DNA of 64,000 bases from Loripinus fragilis (Eukaryota; Mollusca; Bivalvia; Lucinida; Lucinidae): assembly GCA_964019695.1 (NCBI GenBank), contig OZ026522.1:20514477-20578476 (forward strand), written 5' to 3'. How positions within the stretch are numbered: the first letter of the stretch is position 1; each line of letters begins with the position of its first letter. The position numbers and the translations under genes are program-made. The notes under the pieces are model-generated. The model saw nothing but the letters and a program-made list of their open reading frames with translations, searched no databases and was not told the DNA's origin. Of this stretch, positions 9,710-24,270 are shown piece by piece.

Positions 9710-12700
9710 CTGGCCAGGTCATGAGAGTTTAGTACTTATCGCCTCACCAAAAATATAGATGAAGGTTCAAGCCAAACTTTATGGCTAGTTCATGAGAGTT
9801 TAGTACATATCGCATATGCGAGCAGCGAAGGCTCAGGTGAGCCTGAAAATTTAAGCAGTATCATCACAACCTTTGCTGCTCGCACTGAAACAAAGAAGCG
9901 ATGAAGATGAAGGTCCAGGCCCACCAACTTTGTCCCTTCTAAGGCGGTGGTTCTGTTGTTGTTGATTAATTCTTTAATGTTTCTCCCATTGAATTGTGGG
10001 GACTCCGTTAGTTAGGCATTACTTAGTGTTCTTTCTAGTTATGCAACCATCTTGACGAGGAAGAGAAAACATGATACCTTACTTTAACTTTCTTCCTACT
10101 ATAAATGCCCTGTGACTGCTCCTCGTGGTGCCGTGGGTTGGTCTGAAGTGTGTAATTGTGGGACTTCCTGATCATACTCACTTACGTATTATTGGCAAGT
10201 TCATGAGAATTCGGTACTTATTGCATAAACGAACATCATAGGATCATACGAGACTGCACATTGGTACAGTCTCGCCTGAGCTTTGCAAATCGCACTAAAA
10301 AGAAGGGATGTAGATGAAGGCTCAAGTCTAATTTTATAGGCCAATTCAAGAAAGTTTGGTACTTGTCACATATGCGAGCAGCGGAGAATCAGGCGAGACT
10401 GAACATTTGCGCAGTATCGTCAAGGCCTTTGCAAATCACATTAAAAAGAAGGGATGTAGATGATGGCTCAGTCAAGTTTTATAAGCTTGGTACTTAACGC
10501 ATATGCGAGTAGCGAATCCCTAAAAGAAGGGATATAGATGAAGGCTCAGGCCAACAGTTTAGGGACCGTTCATGAACGTTTGGTACAAGTCACATATGCG
10601 AGCAGCGAGGGCCCAGGCGAGCGTGTACATTCCTGCATTATAGGGTACCTAAAACAACAAAGGAGAAAATAGTAGCAGACGGCAACTTCGTGGCTTGTAG
10701 GTTAAGGGATGTACTCTTTGCATGCTAATTAATTGTACAGGCCTTTTTTCGCCTGCTGTTGTTTTACCTAAAATCAACTCCTTTCAAAAAGTTTTTGAGG
10801 GATACCGTCAGAATGCATGACAAACAGTTCGAATCCAGATTAGGCCCAATTTTTTGTCAGGTCTGATCTAAGTCACAACTGTTTGCAAAGGTTATCAATA
10901 GATAAGCAGGACACATTTATTGCCAAACGCGCACATGCAAGAAACGTGCAAAGAACATTCCTAGTTATAGCACATGAAATGTGCATGTTCTTTTGTGATC
11001 AGGTGTCCGTGCACAAACAATCACTGCTATTTAAGTCCATGCAAACTAGCTGATTTGACGCATCTGCATCTTTATTCAGGATAATGCTTGAACTTGTCTC
11101 TTCCTATAAGTGACAAGATTTGTTATCCACCATCAAGAAAAGTGAAAATACACCCTGCCTTGACGAATTTGGCTTCTCGACATGCCCAAAAGTAAACCGG
11201 AAATCAGACCAGCGTCATACGTTACCATGGTTGTCGGCTCTATTTACTGTGACAAAATAGTCCACACAAAGATCCATTTGCTTTCAACAACACGACAAAC
11301 ATGCATCAATTCATACTCCTATGAAAGTTTAAATTCCAATTGAGCATTCACTTACCGAGTAGAGGGCACAGGAACTGTGCATTTCAAATAATAAAAGGTA
11401 CTATTTTCAAGGGCTACCAAAGTAGAAATTTCCTTTTATAAGCCGAACTCCCCAACAGTACCAACCTTCGGTTCAGTCAATATTGGTATCGATGCAAGGT
11501 TATAACACCAATATAACGATACATCGATGTTCTTTCATCATTGCTGTTTTTACCAAGTAATTCTATCAATTTGATTAGGATAAATGCAGTCATTCTTATT
11601 CGACTACATTGATGCACAGGCTCACTGGAGCCTTCGCATTTTGCCTCTGCTATCAGGCATATGACGAGCTGTCCTATATTGTATATAGGAGACAAGTGTC
11701 CAGATAAGTGTGCAGGGTACTTATTCATTTGGTCAAAATAAGGAGCCTTGGTGAACGCCTTATACTGTTTACTTTAATTATTAAACAAATGAAGAAGAAA
11801 CTCATTTTAAATAAAGAAATACTGCCTGTAGTATGTACTTTTCTAAAGACAGTACCTGTTTAGTCGTTTATCATTTGAAAAAATTTGAAGAAAGAGACGA
11901 CTCAAATCAGATTGAGGCCTCGTTAATCTGAATCTAAAACTATTTAACATATATTTTAAGCTATCAGTGTATAAATGTACCAATTCTGAATATTAAAGCT
12001 GTCCTCCATAAAATTGTAAATGCCAAAATCAAAGTTTGAAAAAAGGCATATGATCATTTGGATGTTAGATTCTCTGATGTTATATAGAAAGGGTAATGCT
12101 GGCTTGTTTCCCCAATAATAACTCATCTCCCATTGAATACCAGTATTAATTGGTAACCACCCAGGGAGTTCCACCACCCCAATGTAAAAAAATGCCCAGA
12201 CCAACCCAGGACCCATCCGGAAAAAAATAAAAAGATTTAAAAAAAATAAATAAAAAAGTAAAAAAAAAAAATAATAAAAAGAAATGGAAAGAGGGAGCTG
12301 TCTTTGCGAATCCTCCCTCGGAGGATCCGCTTGTTGACGAGCCTTCATAGGAAAAAGGCTCGTAAGGCGTGGCCTAGAGCGTCATAACATACTGGTATGT
12401 TCAAATTCTGTGGTAATTAAGTATGCCAGAAATATTAAATAAGTAGCGTTAGTATTTGTAAATAACATAATGAATATAGCATTCTATGATATTTGCTTCA
12501 TTAATTTGAAGACAGAACTGTAATACAGCTTGAAATTTCAACGTTGTGAAATTTCTTTGGGGCAAATCGATTATATTGTCTTGTTTTTGCTAAATTTGGG
12601 ATTTAAATTGCTTAAACACCAAGAGTGATGTCCCTTTAAACAAAAATCTACACAAATCACTTACTTAAAGAAATGTTAATCCTTTACATTAATAGGCCCA

Positions 12701-14563
12701 GATAGCTCAGGGGCAAGGTAGGCTTTCTCCAAAACCAACCTCAGCTCTTGAACATCAAAGCTATGGGTTCGAATCCCACAAAATCCATTTAGACCAAAAA
12801 AGAGAAAAAAACTTTTTTTTTTACTTTTTATATGAGCAGATTATACATGGAAACAATCAATATCTTTATTTTTGTATAACCGTTGTAATTGCGAAATCAG
12901 GATACTAATTGATGAGATTTGAAATAAGCAGTAAACGTGTACATATCGTTTTAGAACCGTGACATAAGACAATGGCTGTTGAGCAAATGCGAAGACCAAA
13001 TGACACACTTACCAGCCACACATACAATATTTGACCATCTCTGTGGAACTATGCAAGCTAATGCGAATCTTTGTTTTAGGCATATGCTAACTATCACATT
13101 TCCTGCATTGGGTATTCACGGAAGAGACCGTTAGAAAATGATACATGTACCTATATCAATATGCGTACAGTTATTCATTAAATGAGCATACGTATTTATC
13201 TAGTGAGGCTGGTTCTAGTTTATAAAGGTGAACCTTCATATACCACCATACTTTGTGTATGCTGATAGTGGTGGCTCTGTTAAGTCTATGCAGATGCGCT
13301 GGTTCGTTCAAACACTTCCTTGGCGTCCATGTGCAAAAAGCCTACTGCAAAATTAGTGCTTATTGCTGGGCGTTCAGCAAAGGCCCTGGTCAGCCTGCTT
13401 CACATATGCGCAGTCTCGCCAGAGCCTTCGCTCAACGTGTGAATGTATCTGTTGCAAATACTTTAAACGCGTGTGTGAAACTGTCCTGGAGTTTGGTGTG
13501 CCAGTGCAAACAGTGAAAGATCTGCAAAGGCTGCTCAGATGTTTGTTCTCATTTGAAAATGTCGCCCATTTTGTGAGATATTTGTACTTATCTCATGTGT
13601 ATCCAGTATTGGCTGAAACCAGCCAGCACATCTGTGCAATCTTGCAAGAGCATTTACTGTTTGCACACAGTGTACTTATCGCATATGCACATACATGTAA
13701 CCATTTTTAACATGCAGACGCAACTATCCAGTAGGCTTCAGTTCTATTTTTGGTGTATAAAGGTTTTGTGCGCACGCATTGAACGCGCTTGTGAGAATGT
13801 GTGGATTGTCAAACTCATTTGAGTCTTCACTGGTTGCACATCAGTAACAAACCTGCCAATGAAAATTTTAAAGTATTCTTTACATGCGAGACCAAAGAAG
13901 GCACATGTGATCCTGGCCAGCTGTGCAGTCTCTTCAGATCATTCGACTGCTCGTCGTATAATCGCACTTATCGCACGTGCGTCAAACCCTTCTTTAACTC
14001 TTTGCATGCTGGGTAATATTTCCTGCATTTGTTGACGTCTGCTGCCTTTTTTCAAAATTAACTTTTTTTGTCGGTCCCGATCTGGGTCCAAACTGCTTGC
14101 ATAGGTTACCAGCAAGTATGCTATGCTAGTAAGGAAAGAGTTAAACGTACATGTCCAACTATCCATTGCGGCTAGGGGCTAGATTTTGATATATACCTTC
14201 ATCTACTACCATACTTTGGGTATGCAAACACTGTAGACTCTGGATAAAATGGGTGACTGTACAGATTCGTATAAGCCCTCGTTGTAATTCTTAAAATCTA
14301 TAAGTTGGATTGTTACAACTGACAATGAAGATTTTTCACAGGTTATTACAGAAAAAGTGACTTTCTCTTCATTTTGGTTCTTGAAGGACAGGTTTACTAT
14401 GAGGAGCCAAACGAGATGAGGTCGTTACCTGCAAGCAAACTACAAGGAAATAGATAAGACTGTAAAGAAGCGAATCCTTCTCCTAAGTCTTAATGTTGCA
14501 CTGTTCACAGAGCTTATGTGTCTGTCCTGTGTCCTTCCAAGGTTATGCCAGTAGATACGTATA
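9710..14563 (+). repeat. Macrosatellite unit 3
   Basis: Full unit of 4,854 bp, left-block alleles, and the most private changes of any copy: A at 10951, T at 11232, AA for GT at 11409-11410, A at 12967 and T at 13400. This is what an older, less recently homogenised member nearer the block junction could look like. Confidence 0.95.
12695..12787 (+). other. tRNA-like Pol III module, unit 3
   Basis: Both boxes intact and a T10 run follows, although this unit has the most substitutions elsewhere. Confidence 0.6.
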
Positions 14564-17500
14564 CTGGCCAGGTCATGAGAGTTTAGTACTTATCGCCTCA
14601 CCAAAAATATAGATGAATGTTCAAGCCAAACTTTATGGCTAGTTCATGAGAGTTTAGTACATATCGCATATGCGAGCAGCGAAGGCTCAGGTGAGCCTGA
14701 AAATTTAAGCAGTATCATCACAACCTTTGCTGCTCGCACTGAAACAAAGAAGCGATGAAGATGAAGGTCCAGGCCCACCAACTTTGTCCCTTCTAAGGCG
14801 GTGGTTCTGTTGTTGTTGATTAATTCTTTAATGTTTCTCCCATTGAATTGTGGGGACTCCGTTAGTTAGGCATTACTTAGTGTTCTTTCTAGTTATGCAA
14901 CCATCTTGACGAGGAAGAGAAAACATGATACCTTACTTTAACTTTCTTCCTACTATAAATGCCCTGTGACTGCTCCTCGTGGTGCCGTGGGTTGGTCTGA
15001 AGTGTGTAATTGTGGGACTTCCTGATCATACTCACTTACGTATTATTGGCAAGTTCATGAGAATTCGGTACTTATTGCATAAACGAACATCATAGGATCA
15101 TACGAGACTGCACATTGGTACAGTCTCGCCTGAGCTTTGCAAATCGCACTAAAAAGAAGGGATGTAGATGAAGGCTCAAGTCTAATTTTATAGGCCAATT
15201 CAAGAAAGTTTGGTACTTGTCACATATGCGAGCAGCGGAGAATCAGGCGAGACTGAACATTTGCGCAGTATCGTCAAGGCCTTTGCAAATCACATTAAAA
15301 AGAAGGGATGTAGATGATGGCTCAGTCAAGTTTTATAAGCTTGGTACTTAACGCATATGCGAGTAGCGAATCCCTAAAAGAAGGGATATAGATGAAGGCT
15401 CAGGCCAACAGTTTAGGGACCGTTCATGAACGTTTGGTACAAGTCACATATGCGAGCAGCGAGGGCCCAGGCGAGCGTGTACATTCCTGCATTATAGGGT
15501 ACCTAAAACAACAAAGGAGAAAATAGTAGCAGACGGCAACTTCGTGGCTTGTAGGTTAAGGGATGTACTCTTTGCATGCTAATTAATTGTACAGGCCTTT
15601 TTTCGCCTGCTGTTGTTTTACCTAAAATCAACTCCTTTCAAAAAGTTTTTGAGGGATACCGTCAGAATGCATGACAAACAGTTCGAATCCAGATTAGGCC
15701 CAATTTTTTGTCAGGTCTGATCTAAGTCACAACTGTTTGCAAAGGTTATCAATAGATAAGCAGGACACATTTATTGCCAAACGCGCACATGCAAGAAACG
15801 TGCAGAGAACATTCCTAGTTATAGCACATGAAATGTGCATGTTCTTTTGTGATCAGGTGTCCGTGCACAAACAATCACTGCTATTTAAGTCCATGCAAAC
15901 TAGCTGATTTGACGCATCTGCATCTTTATTCAGGATAATGCTTGAACTTGTCTCTTCCTATAAGTGACAAGATTTGTTATCCACCATCAAGAAAAGTGAA
16001 AATACACCCTGCCTTGACGAATTTGGCTTCTCGACATGCCCAAAAGTAAACCGGAAATCAGACCAGCGTCATACGTTACCATGGTAGTCGGCTCTATTTA
16101 CTGTGACAAAATAGTCCACACAAAGATCCATTTGCTTTCAACAACACGACAAACATGCATCAATTCATACTCCTATGAAAGTTTAAATTCCAATTGAGCA
16201 TTCACTTACCGAGTAGAGGGCACAGGAACTGTGCATTTCAAATAATAAAAGGTACTATTTTCGTGGGCTACCAAAGTAGAAATTTCCTTTTATAAGCCGA
16301 ACTCCCCAACAGTACCAACCTTCGGTTCAGTCAATATTGGTATCGATGCAAGGTTATAACACCAATATAACGATACATCGATGTTCTTTCATCATTGCTG
16401 TTTTTACCAAGTAATTCTATCAATTTGATTAGGATAAATGCAGTCATTCTTATTCGACTACATTGATGCACAGGCTCACTGGAGCCTTCGCATTTTGCCT
16501 CTGCTATCAGGCATATGACGAGCTGTCCTATATTGTATATAGGAGACAAGTGTCCAGATAAGTGTGCAGGGTACTTATTCATTTGGTCAAAATAAGGAGC
16601 CTTGGTGAACGCCTTATACTGTTTACTTTAATTATTAAACAAATGAAGAAGAAACTCATTTTAAATAAAGAAATACTGCCTGTAGTATGTACTTTTCTAA
16701 AGACAGTACCTGTTTAGTCGTTTATCATTTGAAAAAATTTGAAGAAAGAGACGACTCAAATCAGATTGAGGCCTCGTTAATCTGAATCTAAAACTATTTA
16801 ACATATATTTTAAGCTATCAGTGTATAAATGTACCAATTCTGAATATTAAAGCTGTCCTCCATAAAATTGTAAATGCCAAAATCAAAGTTTGAAAAAAGG
16901 CATATGATCATTTGGATGTTAGATTCTCTGATGTTATATAGAAAGGGTAATGCTGGCTTGTTTCCCCAATAATAACTCATCTCCCATTGAATACCAGTAT
17001 TAATTGGTAACCACCCAGGGAGTTCCACCACCCCAATGTAAAAAAATGCCCAGACCAACCCAGGACCCATCCGGAAAAAAATAAAAAGATTTAAAAAAAA
17101 TAAATAAAAAAGTAAAAAAAAAAAATAATAAAAAGAAATGGAAAGAGGGAGCTGTCTTTGCGAATCCTCCCTCGGAGGATCCGCTTGTTGACGAGCCTTC
17201 ATAGGAAAAAGGCTCGTAAGGCGTGGCCTAGAGCGTCATAACATACTGGTATGTTCAAATTCTGTGGTAATTAAGTATGCCAGAAATATTAAATAAGTAG
17301 CGTTAGTATTTGTAAATAACATAATGAATATAGCATTCTATGATATTTGCTTCATTAATTTGAAGACAGAACTGTAATACAGCTTGAAATTTCAACGTTG
17401 TGAAATTTCTTTGGGGCAAATCGATTATATTGTCTTGTTTTTGCTAAATTTGGGATTTAAATTGCTTAAACACCAAGAGTGATGTCCCTTTAAACAAAAA

Positions 17501-19417
17501 TCTACACAAATCACTTACTTAAAGAAATGTTAATCCTTTACATTAATAGGCCCAGATAGCTCAGGGGCAAGGTAGGCTTTCTCCAAAACCAACCTCAGCT
17601 CTTGAACATCAAAGCTATGGGTTCGAATCCCACAAAATCCATTTAGACCAAAAAAGAGAAAAAAACTTTTTTTTTTACTTTTTATATGAGCAGATTATAC
17701 ATGGAAACAATCAATATCTTTATTTTTGTATAACCGTTGTAATTGCGAAATCAGGATACTAATTGATGAGATTTGAAATAAGCAGTAAACGTGTACATAT
17801 CGTTTTAGAACCGTGACATACGACAATGGCTGTTGAGCAAATGCGAAGACCAAATGACACACTTACCAGCCACACATACAATATTTGACCATCTCTGTGG
17901 AACTATGCAAGCTAATGCGAATCTTTGTTTTAGGCATATGCTAACTATCACATTTCCTGCATTGGGTATTCACGGAAGAGACCGTTAGAAAATGATACAT
18001 GTACCTATATCAATATGCGTACAGTTATTCATTAAATGAGCATACGTATTTATCTAGTGAGGCTGGTTCTAGTTTATAAAGGTGAACCTTCATATACCAC
18101 CATACTTTGTGTATGCTGATAGTGGTGGCTCTGTTAAGTCTATGCAGATGCGCTGGTTCGTTCAAACACTTCCTTGGCGTCCATGTGCAAAAAGCCTACT
18201 GCAAAATTAGTGCTTATTGCTGGGCGTTCAGCAAAGGCCCTGGTCAGCCTGCTGCACATATGCGCAGTCTCGCCAGAGCCTTCGCTCAACGTGTGAATGT
18301 ATCTGTTGCAAATACTTTAAACGCGTGTGTGAAACTGTCCTGGAGTTTGGTGTGCCAGTGCAAACAGTGAAAGATCTGCAAAGGCTGCTCAGATGTTTGT
18401 TCTCATTTGAAAATGTCGCCCATTTTGTGAGATATTTGTACTTATCTCATGTGTATCCAGTATTGGCTGAAACCAGCCAGCACATCTGTGCAATCTTGCA
18501 AGAGCATTTACTGTTTGCACACAGTGTACTTATCGCATATGCACATACATGTAACCATTTTTAACATGCAGACGCAACTATCCAGTAGGCTTCAGTTCTA
18601 TTTTTGGTGTATAAAGGTTTTGTGCGCACGCATTGAATGCGCTTGTGAGAATGTGTGGATTGTCAAACTCATTTGAGTCTTCACTGGTTGCACATCAGTA
18701 ACAAACCTGCCAATGAAAATTTTAAAGTATTCTTTACATGCGAGACCAAAGAAGGCACATGTGATCCTGGCCAGCTGTGCAGTCTCTTCAGATCATTCGA
18801 CTGCTCGTCGTATAATCGCACTTATCGCACGTGCGTCAAACCCTTCTTTAACTCTTTGCATGCTGGGTAATATTTCCTGCATTTGTTGACGTCTGCTGCC
18901 TTTTTTCAAAATTAACTTTTTTTGTCGGTCCCGATCTGGGTCCAAACTGCTTGCATAGGTTACCAGCAAGTATGCTATGCTAGTAAGGAAAGAGTTAAAC
19001 GTACATGTCCAACTATCCATTGCGGCTAGGGGCTAGATTTTGATATATACCTTCATCTACTACCATACTTTGGGTATGCAAACACTGTAGACTCTGGATA
19101 AAATGGGTGACTGTACAGATTCGTATAAGCCCTCGTTGTAATTCTTAAAATCTATAAGTTGGATTGTTACAACTGACAATGAAGATTTTTCACAGGTTAT
19201 TACAGAAAAAGTGACTTTCTCTTCATTTTGGTTCTTGATGGACAGGTTTACTATGAGGAGCCAAACGAGATGAGGTCGTTACCTGCAAGCAAACTACAAG
19301 GAAATAGATAAGACTGTAAAGAAGCGAATCCTTCTCCTAAGTCTTAATGTTGCACTGTTCACAGAGCTTATGTGTCTGTCCTGTGTCCTTCCAAGGTTAT
19401 GCCAGTAGATACGTATA
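14564..19417 (+). repeat. Macrosatellite unit 4 (block junction)
   Basis: Full unit of 4,854 bp. It is a hybrid: its A-tract still has the left-block T at 17126, but it already carries the right-block alleles T at 18638 and T at 19239. Private change: T at 14618. Confidence 0.95.
17549..17641 (+). other. tRNA-like Pol III module, unit 4
   Basis: Both boxes intact, T10 run follows. The module lies inside the interval (17126-18638) where the two haplotype blocks of the array meet. Confidence 0.6.
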
Positions 19418-22400
19418 CTGGCCAGGTCATGAGAGTTTAGTACTTATCGCCTCACCAAAAATATAGATGAAGGTTCAAGCCAAACTTTATGGCTAGTTCA
19501 TGAGAGTTTAGTACATATCGCATATGCGAGCAGCGAAGGCTCAGGTGAGCCTGAAAATTTAAGCAGTATCATCACAACCTTTGCTGCTCGCACTGAAACA
19601 AAGAAGCGATGAAGATGAAGGTCCAGGCCCACCAACTTTGTCCCTTCTAAGGCGGTGGTTCTGTTGTTGTTGATTAATTCTTTAATGTTTCTCCCATTGA
19701 ATTGTGGGGACTCCGTTAGTTAGGCATTACTTAGTGTTCTTTCTAGTTATGCAACCATCTTGACGAGGAAGAGAAAACATGATACCTTACTTTAACTTTC
19801 TTCCTACTATAAATGCCCTGTGACTGCTCCTCGTGGTGCCGTGGGTTGGTCTGAAGTGTGTAATTGTGGGACTTCCTGATCATACTCACTTACGTATTAT
19901 TGGCAAGTTCATGAGAATTCGGTACTTATTGCATAAACGAACATCATAGGATCATACGAGACTGCACATTGGTACAGTCTCGCCTGAGCTTTGCAAATCG
20001 CACTAAAAAGAAGGGATGTAGATGAAGGCTCAAGTCTAATTTTATAGGCCAATTCAAGAAAGTTTGGTACTTGTCACATATGCGAGCAGCGGAGAATCAG
20101 GCGAGACTGAACATTTGCGCAGTATCGTCAAGGCCTTTGCAAATCACATTAAAAAGAAGGGATGTAGATGATGGCTCAGTCAAGTTTTATAAGCTTGGTA
20201 CTTAACGCATATGCGAGTAGCGAATCCCTAAAAGAAGGGATATAGATGAAGGCTCAGGCCAACAGTTTAGGGACCGTTCATGAACGTTTGGTACAAGTCA
20301 CATATGCGAGCAGCGAGGGCCCAGGCGAGCGTGTACATTCCTGCATTATAGGGTACCTAAAACAACAAAGGAGAAAATAGTAGCAGACGGCAACTTCGTG
20401 GCTTGTAGGTTAAGGGATGTACTCTTTGCATGCTAATTAATTGTACAGGCCTTTTTTCGCCTGCTGTTGTTTTACCTAAAATCAACTCCTTTCAAAAAGT
20501 TTTTGAGGGATACCGTCAGAATGCATGACAAACAGTTCGAATCCAGATTAGGCCCAATTTTTTGTCAGGTCTGATCTAAGTCACAACTGTTTGCAAAGGT
20601 TATCAATAGATAAGCAGGACACATTTATTGCCAAACGCGCACATGCAAGAAACGTGCAGAGAACATTCCTAGTTATAGCACATGAAATGTGCATGTTCTT
20701 TTGTGATCAGGTGTCCGTGCACAAACAATCACTGCTATTTAAGTCCATGCAAACTAGCTGATTTGACGCATCTGCATCTTTATTCAGGATAATGCTTGAA
20801 CTTGTCTCTTCCTATAAGTGACAAGATTTGTTATCCACCATCAAGAAAAGTGAAAATACACCCTGCCTTGACGAATTTGGCTTCTCGACATGCCCAAAAG
20901 TAAACCGGAAATCAGACCAGCGTCATACGTTACCATGGTAGTCGGCTCTATTTACTGTGACAAAATAGTCCACACAAAGATCCATTTGCTTTCAACAACA
21001 CGACAAACATGCATCAATTCATACTCCTATGAAAGTTTAAATTCCAATTGAGCATTCACTTACCGAGTAGAGGGCACAGGAACTGTGCATTTCAAATAAT
21101 AAAAGGTACTATTTTCGTGGGCTACCAAAGTAGAAATTTCCTTTTATAAGCCGAACTCCCCAACAGTACCAACCTTCGGTTCAGTCAATATTGGTATCGA
21201 TGCAAGGTTATAACACCAATATAACGATACATCGATGTTCTTTCATCATTGCTGTTTTTACCAAGTAATTCTATCAATTTGATTAGGATAAATGCAGTCA
21301 TTCTTATTCGACTACATTGATGCACAGGCTCACTGGAGCCTTCGCATTTTGCCTCTGCTATCAGGCATATGACGAGCTGTCCTATATTGTATATAGGAGA
21401 CAAGTGTCCAGATAAGTGTGCAGGGTACTTATTCATTTGGTCAAAATAAGGAGCCTTGGTGAACGCCTTATACTGTTTACTTTAATTATTAAACAAATGA
21501 AGAAGAAACTCATTTTAAATAAAGAAATACTGCCTGTAGTATGTACTTTTCTAAAGACAGTACCTGTTTAGTCGTTTATCATTTGAAAAAATTTGAAGAA
21601 AGAGACGACTCAAATCAGATTGAGGCCTCGTTAATCTGAATCTAAAACTATTTAACATATATTTTAAGCTATCAGTGTATAAATGTACCAATTCTGAATA
21701 TTAAAGCTGTCCTCCATAAAATTGTAAATGCCAAAATCAAAGTTTGAAAAAAGGCATATGATCATTTGGATGTTAGATTCTCTGATGTTATATAGAAAGG
21801 GTAATGCTGGCTTGTTTCCCCAATAATAACTCATCTCCCATTGAATACCAGTATTAATTGGTAACCACCCAGGGAGTTCCACCACCCCAATGTAAAAAAA
21901 TGCCCAGACCAACCCAGGACCCATCCGGAAAAAAATAAAAAGATTTAAAAAAAATAAATAAAAAAGTAAAAAAAAAAAAAATAAAAAGAAATGGAAAGAG
22001 GGAGCTGTCTTTGCGAATCCTCCCTCGGAGGATCCGCTTGTTGACGAGCCTTCATAGGAAAAAGGCTCGTAAGGCGTGGCCTAGAGCGTCATAACATACT
22101 GGTATGTTCAAATTCTGTGGTAATTAAGTATGCCAGAAATATTAAATAAGTAGCGTTAGTATTTGTAAATAACATAATGAATATAGCATTCTATGATATT
22201 TGCTTCATTAATTTGAAGACAGAACTGTAATACAGCTTGAAATTTCAACGTTGTGAAATTTCTTTGGGGCAAATCGATTATATTGTCTTGTTTTTGCTAA
22301 ATTTGGGATTTAAATTGCTTAAACACCAAGAGTGATGTCCCTTTAAACAAAAATCTACACAAATCACTTACTTAAAGAAATGTTAATCCTTTACATTAAT

Positions 22401-24270
22401 AGGCCCAGATAGCTCAGGGGCAAGGTAGGCTTTCTCCAAAACCAACCTCAGCTCTTGAACATCAAAGCTATGGGTTCGAATCCCACAAAATCCATTTAGA
22501 CCAAAAAAGAGAAAAAAACTTTTTTTTTTACTTTTTATATGAGCAGATTATACATGGAAACAATCAATATCTTTATTTTTGTATAACCGTTGTAATTGCG
22601 AAATCAGGATACTAATTGATGAGATTTGAAATAAGCAGTAAACGTGTACATATCGTTTTAGAACCGTGACATACGACAATGGCTGTTGAGCAAATGCGAA
22701 GACCAAATGACACACTTACCAGCCACACATACAATATTTGACCATCTCTGTGGAACTATGCAAGCTAATGCGAATCTTTGTTTTAGGCATATGCTAACTA
22801 TCACATTTCCTGCATTGGGTATTCACGGAAGAGACCGTTAGAAAATGATACATGTACCTATATCAATATGCGTACAGTTATTCATTAAATGAGCATACGT
22901 ATTTATCTAGTGAGGCTGGTTCTAGTTTATAAAGGTGAACCTTCATATACCACCATACTTTGTGTATGCTGATAGTGGTGGCTCTGTTAAGTCTATGCAG
23001 ATGCGCTGGTTCGTTCAAACACTTCCTTGGCGTCCATGTGCAAAAAGCCTACTGCAAAATTAGTGCTTATTGCTGGGCGTTCAGCAAAGGCCCTGGTCAG
23101 CCTGCTGCACATATGCGCAGTCTCGCCAGAGCCTTCGCTCAACGTGTGAATGTATCTGTTGCAAATACTTTAAACGCGTGTGTGAAACTGTCCTGGAGTT
23201 TGGTGTGCCAGTGCAAACAGTGAAAGATCTGCAAAGGCTGCTCAGATGTTTGTTCTCATTTGAAAATGTCGCCCATTTTGTGAGATATTTGTACTTATCT
23301 CATGTGTATCCAGTATTGGCTGAAACCAGCCAGCACATCTGTGCAATCTTGCAAGAGCATTTACTGTTTGCACACAGTGTACTTATCGCATATGCACATA
23401 CATGTAACCATTTTTAACATGCAGACGCAACTATCCAGTAGGCTTCAGTTCTATTTTTGGTGTATAAAGGTTTTGTGCGCACGCATTGAATGCGCTTGTG
23501 AGAATGTGTGGATTGTCAAACTCATTTGAGTCTTCACTGGTTGCACATCAGTAACAAACCTGCCAATGAAAATTTTAAAGTATTCTTTACATGCGAGACC
23601 AAAGAAGGCACATGTGATCCTGGCCAGCTGTGCAGTCTCTTCAGATCATTCGACTGCTCGTCGTATAATCGCACTTATCGCACGTGCGTCAAACCCTTCT
23701 TTAACTCTTTGCATGCTGGGTAATATTTCCTGCATTTGTTGACGTCTGCTGCCTTTTTTCAAAATTAACTTTTTTTGTCGGTCCCGATCTGGGTCCAAAC
23801 TGCTTGCATAGGTTACCAGCAAGTATGCTATGCTAGTAAGGAAAGAGTTAAACGTACATGTCCAACTATCCATTGCGGCTAGGGGCTAGATTTTGATATA
23901 TACCTTCATCTACTACCATACTTTGGGTATGCAAACACTGTAGACTCTGGATAAAATGGGTGACTGTACAGATTCGTATAAGCCCTCGTTGTAATTCTTA
24001 AAATCTATAAGTTGGATTGTTACAACTGACAATGAAGATTTTTCACAGGTTATTACAGAAAAAGTGACTTTCTCTTCATTTTGGTTCTTGATGGACAGGT
24101 TTACTATGAGGAGCCAAACGAGATGAGGTCGTTACCTGCAAGCAAACTACAAGGAAATAGATAAGACTGTAAAGAAGCGAATCCTTCTCCTAAGTCTTAA
24201 TGTTGCACTGTTCACAGAGCTTATGTGTCTGTCCTGTGTCCTTCCAAGGTTATGCCAGTAGATACGTATA
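19418..24270 (+). repeat. Macrosatellite unit 5
   Basis: Full unit of 4,853 bp with right-block alleles throughout; the A-tract is 14 As and has lost the internal T. I noticed no private substitution. Confidence 0.95.
22402..22494 (+). other. tRNA-like Pol III module, unit 5
   Basis: Both boxes intact, T10 run follows. Confidence 0.6.
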
